This document shows, one piece after another, positions 1 through 6,539 of a stretch of DNA of 11,256 nucleotides. How positions within the stretch are numbered: position 1 is the first letter of the stretch; every line of letters begins with the position of its first letter. A program made the translations under genes and the position numbers. Source of the DNA: Candidatus Saccharibacteria bacterium UBA4215 (GTDB taxonomy: Bacteria > Patescibacteriota > Saccharimonadia > Saccharimonadales > Saccharimonadaceae); contig DFTJ01000029.1 in NCBI GenBank assembly GCA_002381485.1, positions 4,655 to 15,910 on the forward strand, in the 5' to 3' direction. Below the pieces are notes generated by a model. That model was not told the origin of the DNA. It worked only from the letters and a program-made list of their open reading frames with translations, and ran no database searches.

Positions 1-2
1 AG

Positions 3-326
3 GATAGCTCGGCTGTACAGATTGACCATGTGGTGGCGTTATCGGATGCATGGCAGAAAGGCGCGCAGCAGCTCACCCGAGATGGCCGCATTCAATTTGC
101 CAATGATCCGCTGAACTTGCTGGCCGTGGACGGACCGGCCAATCAGCAGAAAGGTGATGGCGATGCGGCAACGTGGCTCCCGGCGAATAGTACGTTTCGC
201 TGCGAGTATGTTGCGAGGCAGGTTGCTATTAAGAAAAAGTACACGTTATGGGTAACACCGGCAGAGAAGCAGGCGATGGAGCAGGTGTTTTCGGTGTGCG
301 CAGGGCAGAACCTCCCCACGAAATAG
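3..326 (+). CDS. HNH endonuclease family protein (DUF1524/GmrSD-C-like), C-terminal part, 5' truncated by window edge
   Basis: The reading frame is open from the first full codon at base 3 to TAG at 324-326, giving 107 residues. It runs through the window edge, so the true start lies upstream and a GTG at 30 is not a believable start. The visible part matches the C-terminal HNH core of the DUF1524-type nucleases: an Ile-Asp-His-Val-Val segment (D8, H9, the expected metal/general-base pair), then NDPLNL (34-39) and NQQKGD (47-52), which supply the later Asn and Lys/Asp positions, and a WLP turn at 58-60. Cys67 and Cys99 sit where secreted members of the family usually have a cystine. The family cuts DNA through a beta-beta-alpha metal fold, and many actinobacterial and Saccharibacteria members are exported. 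Export cannot be judged here because the N-terminus is missing. An inferred role is breaking down external DNA for nucleotides. Family assignment is firm; substrate is unknown. Confidence 0.85.
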   Translation, partial: DSSAVQIDHVVALSDAWQKGAQQLTRDGRIQFANDPLNLLAVDGPANQQKGDGDAATWLPANSTFRCEYVARQVAIKKKYTLWVTPAEKQAMEQVFSVCAGQNLPTK

Positions 327-329
327 CTA

Positions 330-358
330 TTGCTCGTTTGCTGTATTTGCGATATAAT
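330..358 (+). promoter_or_regulatory. Predicted sigma-70-type promoter of nusA
   Basis: A perfect -10 TATAAT lies at 353-358 and TTGCTC at 330-335 is a partial -35, with 17 bases between them. The predicted transcription start is near 365, which gives nusA a leader of about 57 nt. The promoter starts just after the stop codon of the upstream nuclease gene, so nusA does not depend on read-through from it. Confidence 0.7.
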
Positions 359-371
359 AACGACAGTACAT

Positions 372-395
372 TCCGGCCGGCAGGTCGGATTTTTT
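372..395 (+). terminator. Intrinsic-terminator-like hairpin in the nusA leader (possible attenuator)
   Basis: TCCGGCC (372-378) pairs with GGTCGGA (383-389) around a GGCA loop, giving seven pairs including one G-T wobble, and is followed at once by six T (390-395). The shape is that of a Rho-independent terminator. It lies downstream of the predicted nusA start point (about 365) and upstream of the nusA start codon. It could therefore end read-through from the nuclease gene, and it would also act on nusA's own transcript. Confidence 0.65.
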
Positions 396-421
396 AGTCA
401 AAGAAAGGTCTAAAAGCAATT

Positions 422-1549
422 ATGGAAGAAATGAATTTAAAGCAACTTACTCTGGCTGTCCGCACGATCGCGGAAGAGAAGAACTTACCTGAAGAAACAG
501 TGCTTTCTGTCATCGAGCAAGCAATTGCCGCAGCGTGGCGTCGTGATAACGGTGAGCGCGATCAAGAAGTGCGAAGCGAGCTCAACGTCAACAAGGGAAC
601 GGCACAAGTATTTGTGGCTCGTGAAGTTGTTGAAGTTGTCGGCAGTGAAGCGCACGAGATTAGTCTAGAAGATGCGCGCAAGATCAAGAAGGACGCTCAA
701 CTGGGCGACTTGATCGAGGACCAGTATGAAGTGAGCAGCTTCGGTCGTGTCGCGGCTCAGACTGCAAAGCAGGTTGTGCTGCAGCGCCTTCGAGAAGCTG
801 AGCGTGAAGTTGTCTTGGGTGAGTATGAAGACAAGATCGGCACCGTCGTGAACGCTACTGTTCAGCGTGTTGAGCCACGTGTTGTTCGGATTGAAGTTGG
901 CAAAGCGAACGGTATTATTCCGCAAAGCGAGCAGATTCAAGGTGAATACTATAGTGTCGGGAGCCGCCTGAAGGTCTTCATTAAGGACATCGAGCGCGAT
1001 AACCGCGGGCCACAGCTAATCTTAAGCCGCGGCAATGAAGAGTTTATCGAATACCTGTTCCGCCAAGAAGTTCCTGAACTTGAGACCGGTGCTGTTGAAA
1101 TCAAGACGATTGCTCGCGAAGCTGGCCGTCGCACTAAGCTGGCTGTCGCCAGTACAGTTCCTGGTGTTGACCCAGTTGGTACATTCGTTGGTGGGCACGG
1201 AACTCGTGTTCAGGCAGTCATGAACGAAGTTGGTGATCAGGAAAAAATCGACATTGTTACCTTTGATGAAGATACCGAGCAGTTCATAAAGAACGCACTC
1301 AGCCCGGCTGAGGTGAAGAAGGTAGAAATCAACGAAGCTGACAAACGGGCCACTGTCTATGTGAATGAAGACCAGCAGTCGATTGCAATCGGTCGTGGTG
1401 GACAGAACGTTCGTCTGGCAAGCCGTTTAACAGGCTATGAACTGGATATTGAAGAAGCTGTTGCTGCCGCAAAACCGGCCGAAAAAGCTCCACGAAAGAA
1501 TATCGAAGACAGCTTGCTTAGTGCAATTGAAGCGTCTGACGAAAAGTAA
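422..1549 (+). CDS. nusA: Transcription termination/antitermination factor NusA
   Basis: The 375-residue product has the full NusA layout. Residues 1-130 form the RNA-polymerase-binding N-terminal domain, about 138-203 the S1 domain ending in the typical LSR turn, about 205-285 KH1 and about 287-345 KH2, with IGRGGQNVRLASRLTG at 323-338. EVPEL (216-220) and AREAG (231-235) are classic landmarks of the S1-KH1 junction. The length is that of Gram-positive NusA; the acidic repeats of proteobacterial NusA are absent and replaced by a short Ala/Lys-rich tail. NusA binds RNA polymerase and nascent RNA and modulates pausing, termination and antitermination. KH1 carries GGHG (257-260), where the usual form is close to GxRG. 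ATG 422 was chosen with AAAGG (404-408) upstream; ATG 431 is possible but has no better Shine-Dalgarno site. The usual rimP and infB neighbours are absent. A promoter and leader hairpin precede the gene. Confidence 0.98.
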   Translation: MEEMNLKQLTLAVRTIAEEKNLPEETVLSVIEQAIAAAWRRDNGERDQEVRSELNVNKGTAQVFVAREVVEVVGSEAHEISLEDARKIKKDAQLGDLIEDQYEVSSFGRVAAQTAKQVVLQRLREAEREVVLGEYEDKIGTVVNATVQRVEPRVVRIEVGKANGIIPQSEQIQGEYYSVGSRLKVFIKDIERDNRGPQLILSRGNEEFIEYLFRQEVPELETGAVEIKTIAREAGRRTKLAVASTVPGVDPVGTFVGGHGTRVQAVMNEVGDQEKIDIVTFDEDTEQFIKNALSPAEVKKVEINEADKRATVYVNEDQQSIAIGRGGQNVRLASRLTGYELDIEEAVAAAKPAEKAPRKNIEDSLLSAIEASDEK

Positions 1550-1569
1550 TACCTACATAAAAATATCAA

Positions 1570-1596
1570 TTAGCACTCGCTTGACCCGAGTGCTAA
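1570..1596 (+). promoter_or_regulatory. CIRCE operator (HrcA binding site) upstream of clpC
   Basis: TTAGCACTC (1570-1578), nine bases, then GAGTGCTAA (1588-1596): an exact match to the textbook CIRCE heat-shock operator with its 9-9-9 geometry. HrcA repressor dimers bind CIRCE and release it on heat or folding stress. The nine-base spacer contains the -35 of the clpC promoter, so a bound repressor would block RNA polymerase directly. HrcA itself is not encoded in this window. Confidence 0.93.
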
Positions 1597-1602
1597 TTTT
1601 TT
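1570..1602 (+). terminator. Probable nusA terminator formed by the CIRCE inverted repeat plus T-tract
   Basis: In nusA mRNA the CIRCE arms would fold into a nine-pair stem with a nine-base loop, directly followed by six U (1597-1602). It lies 20 bases after the nusA stop, and no other terminator candidate is visible between nusA and clpC. One element would then serve as operator in DNA and terminator in RNA. The loop is larger than usual and the stem is only moderately GC-rich, so its efficiency is uncertain. Confidence 0.6.
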
Positions 1603-1610
1603 GCTATAAT
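1581..1610 (+). promoter_or_regulatory. Promoter of the clpC cluster
   Basis: TTGACC (1581-1586) and a perfect TATAAT (1605-1610) are 18 bases apart. TGC (1602-1604) precedes the -10, making it an extended -10. The start point is predicted near 1617, so the clpC leader is about 63 nt. The -35 lies inside the CIRCE spacer, so the promoter should be under HrcA control. Confidence 0.85.
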
Positions 1611-1659
1611 CGTTTGTATAACGCAAGGAATCTATAAAAAAGCTTGCACTTACTATGCT

Positions 1660-1667
1660 GGAGGAGA
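1660..1667 (+). promoter_or_regulatory. Ribosome binding site of clpC
   Basis: GGAGGAGA is strongly complementary to the 16S rRNA 3' end and is the only such site near the start. It lies 12-15 bases before ATG 1680, a little far. It supports ATG 1680 over the in-frame TTG at 1644, which lies upstream of it. Confidence 0.7.
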
Positions 1668-1679
1668 GATAATAAGAAT

Positions 1680-4157
1680 ATGTCTGATGACTTTACGGAA
1701 TTCATCTCGCATCTTACCGAGAACGCTCGGACCAGTTTGCATCACGCGACGCTTATCGCCCAGGGGTACGGCAGCCCATATATTGGAACCGAACACTTAT
1801 TGCTTGGTGTTATGGCCCAGGGCGCTTCAGTTGGCGCCAAAATTTTAGCTGATGCGGGGGTGACACTCGATCGTGCACAATCTTCGCTTAATATGGCGCC
1901 GGTTTCTACTACTGTTGGAGGCATTACGACAAAGAGTTTAAGTGAGACGGCAAAACTGACGTTAAAGATGAGCTGGGACGTTGCTCAGGAGTTCCACCAG
2001 GACTATCTTGGTACTGAACATATTCTGTATAGTATTCTGACGCAAAAAAATGCTCGCGCCACAGTGCTACTGCGCGATATGGATGTGAATGTGCCGGAGA
2101 TTATATCTGAGTTAGAAGAGTACTTGGATCGTCAGGGCGATACATTCTCGCGTATTGGCGGCGACACAGCAACTGAAAAAAAGATGCCTACTCGAAAGGG
2201 CGCACTGGGGACTTTCGGGACCGACCTCACTGCTAGCGCGCGCGAGGGTAAGCTTGACCCAGTGATTGGCCGCGCCGATCAAGAGGAGCGCCTGGTGACT
2301 ATTTTGAGTCGTCGAACAAAGAATAACCCTGTTCTGATTGGCGAACCGGGTGTTGGGAAGACGGCTATCGTTGAAGGCCTGGCGCAGCGTATAGCTAGTG
2401 AAGACGTCCCCGAGCATCTGCTTGACAAGAGGATTGTTCAGCTTGATTTGGCTGGAATGATTGCTGGCACGAAATATCGCGGGGAATTTGAAGAACGCCT
2501 GAAGAAAGTTATTTCTGAGCTGCAAGAGCAAAAGAATGTCATCATTTTTATTGACGAGCTGCATTTGCTTGTTGGCGCTGGTGCTGCCGAAGGTGCACTT
2601 GACGCGGCGAATATGCTAAAGCCGGCTCTTGCTCGTGGTGAGATTCGCATGATCGGCGCAACGACGCTCGACGAATATCGCAAACACATCGAAAAAGATA
2701 CAGCGTTAGAGCGCCGCCTACAGACCATAGTCGTTCCAGAGCCGACTCTTAAGAATACGATAGCTATTCTAAAAGGCCTAAAGTCCTACTACGAGAAACA
2801 CCATGGCGTTACTATTACTGACGAAGTTATTGAGGACACCGTGTATATGGCCGACCGTTATATTAGCGAGCGGCATATGCCAGACAAGGCAATCGACGTT
2901 ATCGATGAGGCCGCGGCACGTATCCGTGTGAAGACGGGGCACAAGCCAAGTAAGCTTCGTGACTACATGAAGCAGCTCAAGAACTTAAACGAGAAGATGG
3001 AAGAAGCGGTGACGGCCGAAGACTATGAACGTGCTGCATTGTATAAAACACGCATTAGCCAACTGACGCAAAAACTTGACGAAACACGCGAAGTGGCGGA
3101 AAAGAAAAAGCCGATCATACTAACCGATGATGATATCTCGCATGCCATTTCTTTAATGACAGGTATCCCCGTCAGCCGAGTGCAGAAGTCTGAAGCAAAA
3201 TTGCTACGTCGCCTGGAAGCGCACCTTGGAAAGTATGTTATTGGGCAGCACGAAGCTGTTGAGAAGGTTGCGCGAGCAATTCGTCGTAGTCGGAGCGGAG
3301 TCGCAACAAGCAAGCGGCCTATTGGTTCATTCGTCTTTATGGGACCTACCGGTGTGGGCAAGACAGAGCTTGCCAAGGTGCTTGCTCGTGAGGTCTTTGG
3401 TAGTGACGATGCCCTGATAAAGATTGATATGAGCGAGTTCAGCGAACGACACAATACTAGTCGCTTAGTGGGAGCACCAGCGGGCTACGTTGGGTACGAT
3501 GACGGCGGTCAATTAACGGATAAAATCCGCCGCCAGCCATACAGCGTTGTCCTATTTGATGAAATCGAGAAAGCTAATCCAGATGTGTTTAACCTATTGC
3601 TGCAGATTCTTGAAGATGGCTCGTTGACTGACGCCCAGGGTCACAAGATTGACTTCACGAATGCAATCATTATTCTTACAAGTAATCTTGGCGCCGATAT
3701 GATGATGAAAGAATCGAGCTTAGGGTTCCATGCTTCGACGAGAGATGACGAAAAGCGCCTTGAAAGTATCCACGAAGAGAATGCCGCTGCTGCTCAGGAG
3801 GCGTTGGGACGAGTGATGCGCCCCGAGCTTATTAATCGGTTTGATGCCGTCTTGACGTTCAAAGCCCTCACGCGCCGTGAAGTCGGGAAGATCTTCGATA
3901 CACTACTGAATGAGCTCCAGGAGCGACTGGTGCGCAAGGGGATTCGCTTGGTCGTGGAGGCCTCAGCCAAACGACTTATTCTCGATAAGGGCCATGATGA
4001 GAAATTTGGTGCGCGCCCTCTCAGGCGGACAATGCAAGACATGCTCGAGCACGAGATTGCTGACGGGATCCTTTCGGGCGAATATGACAAAGGCACTGTG
4101 CTGCGCGCTAAAGCCGTAAAAGGGAAGGTGGAATTGGGTGTCTCCACAGAGGAATAG
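1680..4157 (+). CDS. clpC: ATP-dependent Clp protease ATP-binding subunit ClpC (Hsp100)
   Basis: From ATG 1680 the product is 825 residues, the normal ClpC length. A double Clp-N repeat occupies about 1-145, with EHLLLG (38-43) and the parallel EHILYS (113-118). The first AAA+ module has Walker A GEPGVGKT (221-228) and Walker B FIDELH (290-295). The middle coiled-coil domain, about 415-475, holds the UVR-like stretch [11 protein letters not shown] (446-456), which marks ClpC rather than ClpB or ClpA. The second AAA+ module has Walker A GPTGVGKT (555-562), Walker B VVLFDEIE (623-630) and sensor-2 GARPLRR (777-783). LGF (681-683) sits at the ClpP-docking loop, so it should unfold substrates for ClpP in the cytoplasm. 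No adaptor (MecA, McsB) or CtsR repressor is nearby; control is by CIRCE instead. The end overlaps the next gene by 20 bases. Confidence 0.98.
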   Translation: MSDDFTEFISHLTENARTSLHHATLIAQGYGSPYIGTEHLLLGVMAQGASVGAKILADAGVTLDRAQSSLNMAPVSTTVGGITTKSLSETAKLTLKMSWDVAQEFHQDYLGTEHILYSILTQKNARATVLLRDMDVNVPEIISELEEYLDRQGDTFSRIGGDTATEKKMPTRKGALGTFGTDLTASAREGKLDPVIGRADQEERLVTILSRRTKNNPVLIGEPGVGKTAIVEGLAQRIASEDVPEHLLDKRIVQLDLAGMIAGTKYRGEFEERLKKVISELQEQKNVIIFIDELHLLVGAGAAEGALDAANMLKPALARGEIRMIGATTLDEYRKHIEKDTALERRLQTIVVPEPTLKNTIAILKGLKSYYEKHHGVTITDEVIEDTVYMADRYISERHMPDKAIDVIDEAAARIRVKTGHKPSKLRDYMKQLKNLNEKMEEAVTAEDYERAALYKTRISQLTQKLDETREVAEKKKPIILTDDDISHAISLMTGIPVSRVQKSEAKLLRRLEAHLGKYVIGQHEAVEKVARAIRRSRSGVATSKRPIGSFVFMGPTGVGKTELAKVLAREVFGSDDALIKIDMSEFSERHNTSRLVGAPAGYVGYDDGGQLTDKIRRQPYSVVLFDEIEKANPDVFNLLLQILEDGSLTDAQGHKIDFTNAIIILTSNLGADMMMKESSLGFHASTRDDEKRLESIHEENAAAAQEALGRVMRPELINRFDAVLTFKALTRREVGKIFDTLLNELQERLVRKGIRLVVEASAKRLILDKGHDEKFGARPLRRTMQDMLEHEIADGILSGEYDKGTVLRAKAVKGKVELGVSTEE
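4125..4131 (+). promoter_or_regulatory. Ribosome binding site inside clpC for the downstream gene
   Basis: AAGGTGG, six bases before GTG 4138, is a near-consensus Shine-Dalgarno site placed within the last codons of clpC. It decides the GTG start and implies translational coupling to clpC. Confidence 0.7.
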
Positions 4158-5148
4158 ACGCCACCTGGCTGGCGCAATTCTTGCCGGAGTGTTGAGTTTA
4201 ATAATCCTGGCAACAGCTGGCTGGCTGTTCTTTAACCGGCAGTTTGTTGCCGATCAAGCAATTGTGTGGTCGTATACCCCACCTGCCGATATATTGAGCC
4301 TGGAAGAGCGTTTACGGCTGACGGATAAAGGGTCATTCTACTTAAGAGTGACCGAACCCGACATTGCACCTGCTGCACAGTTTAACCAAGATTGTCCACG
4401 GCTTGAGCCGGGAAGCCCCATTCTTGGCTGTTATTCTTCGGGCCGAATGTATATCTATGACGTTACCGAAGACCGTCTTGACGGCATAGAAGAGGTGACT
4501 GCAGCCCATGAAATGCTTCACGCGGTCTGGGAGAGGATGAGTCTTGCCGAAAGGGATCGAATTGGGACACTCTTGAAGACGGAATATCAGCAGAATGCAG
4601 ACGAACAGCTTGTTGAACGTATGGGCTACTACGAGCGGAATCAGCCAGGAGAAATTATCAATGAGTTGCATTCCATCATTCCCACTGAGGTGAAAGTGAT
4701 TAGCCCTGAATTGGAAGAGTATTATGCACAGTATTTCGAAGATCGACAAGTTGTGGTTGGCCTGTACGACCAATATAGCTCGGTGTTCACATCTCTCGTC
4801 GCAAAGGCGGATGATTTGTACGCAGATCTGGCCGCTCTTGGCGATTCAATCGAGACAAGGAGCGTTACATACAACGTTGGGGTCGATGTTTTGGCGCAGG
4901 ATATCAATAGTTTTAACACTCGAGCAAACTCTGGTGCGTTTAGTTCAACGGCCGAGTTTAATCAAGAGCGGAGTGCTTTAGTGGCTCGCTCTAACGAACT
5001 CGAGGCGCTACGGGTGCAGATTGGTGAAGACATAGAACGCTACAACCGCTTGTACCAGGAATACCAGGACGTTGCAGGTGAGCTTGAGTCACTGAATGCA
5101 AGCATAGATAGCATCAGTGAGTTGAAACAAATTCCTTTATTTGAGTAA
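4138..5148 (+). CDS. Membrane-anchored protein with HEMLH zinc-protease signature, coupled to clpC
   Basis: The 336-residue protein is not one I can name. Residues 1-9 are basic (RNRR at 5-8) and about 10-32 form one hydrophobic helix, so it is probably a signal anchor with the rest outside the membrane. Residues 121-131 read TAAHEMLHAVW, an HExxH zinc-peptidase signature with H124, E125 and H128. A later NELHSI stretch (175-180) offers E176 (or E172) as a third ligand, which is a guess. Cys86 and Cys98 could form a disulfide. Residues about 215-330 are charged and heptad-like, suggesting a coiled coil. GTG 4138 was chosen for its Shine-Dalgarno site; the next in-frame GTG (4189) would cut the membrane helix. 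The overlap with clpC suggests co-expression under CIRCE. A protease acting on envelope proteins is the simplest reading, but a non-catalytic role is possible. The gene is certain; its function is inferred. Confidence 0.85.
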   Translation: MSPQRNRRHLAGAILAGVLSLIILATAGWLFFNRQFVADQAIVWSYTPPADILSLEERLRLTDKGSFYLRVTEPDIAPAAQFNQDCPRLEPGSPILGCYSSGRMYIYDVTEDRLDGIEEVTAAHEMLHAVWERMSLAERDRIGTLLKTEYQQNADEQLVERMGYYERNQPGEIINELHSIIPTEVKVISPELEEYYAQYFEDRQVVVGLYDQYSSVFTSLVAKADDLYADLAALGDSIETRSVTYNVGVDVLAQDINSFNTRANSGAFSSTAEFNQERSALVARSNELEALRVQIGEDIERYNRLYQEYQDVAGELESLNASIDSISELKQIPLFE

Positions 5149-5166
5149 AATTTCATAACTGAACGC

Positions 5167-5172
5167 TATACT
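5167..5172 (+). promoter_or_regulatory. Possible internal promoter (-10) for a leaderless radA mRNA
   Basis: TATACT at 5167-5172 is preceded by GC, matching the other -10 elements of this window. The start point would be about 5179-5180, at the ATG of radA (5180), so the mRNA would have no leader. The gene has no real Shine-Dalgarno site: AGAAG at 5173-5177 is only two bases from the ATG. The nearest -35-like hexamer, TTGAGT (5141-5146), is 20 bases away, which is too far to be convincing. Confidence 0.4.
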
Positions 5173-5179
5173 AGAAGTA

Positions 5180-6532
5180 ATGCCTAAAGCCAAAACAAAA
5201 TTTATTTGTCAGCAGTGCGGTGCGTCACACAGCAAGTGGTCCGGCCGCTGTGACAATTGTGGCGAGTGGAATACGCTTGTTGAGCAGTCGGTTGCGTCGG
5301 GCTCCTCATCTGTCGCAAAGGCGGGTTCGAGTGGTAAGCCGCTCGCTGTTCAGTCGATCAAAGATGTCGCTGGCGAGGATATATCCAAGCGACTAGGGAC
5401 GGGCGTAAGAGACTTAGATGATGTACTGGGCGGCGGCGTCCTGCCAGGGGCAGTGATGCTGCTTGCTGGTCAGCCGGGTATCGGGAAGAGCACGCTCTTG
5501 CTGCAGGTAACGGCCCACGTCGCAAAGCAGCACCGTGTGCTGTACGTGAGTGGCGAGGAGTCTGCGAGTCAAGTCAGACTACGGGCACAACGCCTGGGTG
5601 CAGAGAAGAGTGAGCAGCTCGATTTTGCTGCAAGCACTACCGCCAATGATATTGCGTCGAGTATTCGCCAGGGAGACTACGCTATGGTGATAGTTGATTC
5701 TATCCAAACCCTTACCCTTGATGAGATTACGAGTGCTCCAGGGACTGTCAGTCAGATCACTAACAGCAGTAACGTTTTGATTCGCGCAGCCAAAGAGAGT
5801 AACACGGCTGTTGTGCTTGTGGGTCACGTCACGAAAGAAGGCAGTATCGCGGGACCCAAGGTGTTAGAGCATCTTGTAGATGTCGTTTTGCAATTCGAAG
5901 GGGATCGATACGGAGGATTTAAGATTGTTCGGGCAATAAAGAATCGTTTTGGTTCTACTAACGAGGCGGCTATCTTTGAGATGTATGAAGAGGGCCTGAG
6001 AGCGGTTGAGAACCCATCTGAGGCGCTCTTGGCCGAAAGGAATCCTTCTGATGGTTCGGTGGTCTTAGCGACACTAGAAGGCACCAGGCCGTTGCTGGTA
6101 GAGATTCAAGCACTTGTTAATCCAACCACATTCGGGTATCCTAAGCGTACCGCCAGTGGTTTTGACCTTAATCGCCTGAATCTCTTAATCGCCGTTATTG
6201 AGCGACGAACAAAGCTGAATTTATCAGACAAAGACATTTACATAAATGTTGTCGGGGGGCTAAAGTTAAACGATCAAGCTGCGGATTTAGCCATTTGCAT
6301 GGCTATCGCAAGCGCTGCGGCGGGGCGTCGCATTGATGATAAAACCGTTGTTTTTGGTGAAGTCGGGCTCGGCGGAGAAATTCGATCAGTCATCGCCATC
6401 GATAAGCGAATCAATGAAGCACGAAAGCTTGGATTTACGCGCGCCATTGGCCCTCGGGCATCAAAAAATAATACATTTATTACATCTGTCGGCGATATCC
6501 GCTCTGCCTTGATAGATTATCTACAAAAGTAA
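5180..6532 (+). CDS. radA: DNA repair protein RadA (Sms)
   Basis: The 450-residue product shows the whole RadA pattern. A four-cysteine zinc finger is formed by C10, C13, C24 and C27. The RecA-like ATPase core has Walker A GQPGIGKST (97-105), GEES at 125-128 and Walker B MVIVDSIQ (169-176). The family-specific KNRFG motif is at 254-258. A Lon-protease-like C-terminal domain (about 290-450) has the NDQAADLAI stretch typical of RadA and no catalytic Ser/Lys dyad that I can see. RadA is a DnaB-like motor that drives branch migration and D-loop extension in homologous recombination and natural transformation. It starts 31 bases after the HEMLH gene, and the PIN-TRAM gene follows after 7 bases. 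The radA-yacL linkage is also known in Firmicutes. The start codon ATG leads straight into the zinc finger at the usual distance. Confidence 0.98.
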   Translation: MPKAKTKFICQQCGASHSKWSGRCDNCGEWNTLVEQSVASGSSSVAKAGSSGKPLAVQSIKDVAGEDISKRLGTGVRDLDDVLGGGVLPGAVMLLAGQPGIGKSTLLLQVTAHVAKQHRVLYVSGEESASQVRLRAQRLGAEKSEQLDFAASTTANDIASSIRQGDYAMVIVDSIQTLTLDEITSAPGTVSQITNSSNVLIRAAKESNTAVVLVGHVTKEGSIAGPKVLEHLVDVVLQFEGDRYGGFKIVRAIKNRFGSTNEAAIFEMYEEGLRAVENPSEALLAERNPSDGSVVLATLEGTRPLLVEIQALVNPTTFGYPKRTASGFDLNRLNLLIAVIERRTKLNLSDKDIYINVVGGLKLNDQAADLAICMAIASAAAGRRIDDKTVVFGEVGLGGEIRSVIAIDKRINEARKLGFTRAIGPRASKNNTFITSVGDIRSALIDYLQK

Positions 6533-6536
6533 GGAA
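6531..6536 (+). promoter_or_regulatory. Ribosome binding site of the PIN-TRAM gene overlapping the radA stop
   Basis: AAGGAA begins within the TAA stop of radA (6530-6532) and ends three bases before ATG 6540. It points to translation coupled to radA. Confidence 0.6.
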
Positions 6537-6539
6537 CTT

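Noticed and set aside
1623..1647. GCAAG/CTTGC hairpin in the clpC leader as an RNA thermometer or riboswitch
   Set aside because: It has only five pairs with a 15-base loop and does not cover the ribosome binding site.
1644..1679. A longer clpC beginning at TTG 1644
   Set aside because: The extra 12 residues do not resemble a ClpC N-terminus, and the only good Shine-Dalgarno site (1660-1667) lies downstream of that TTG. ATG 1680 gives the family's normal start.
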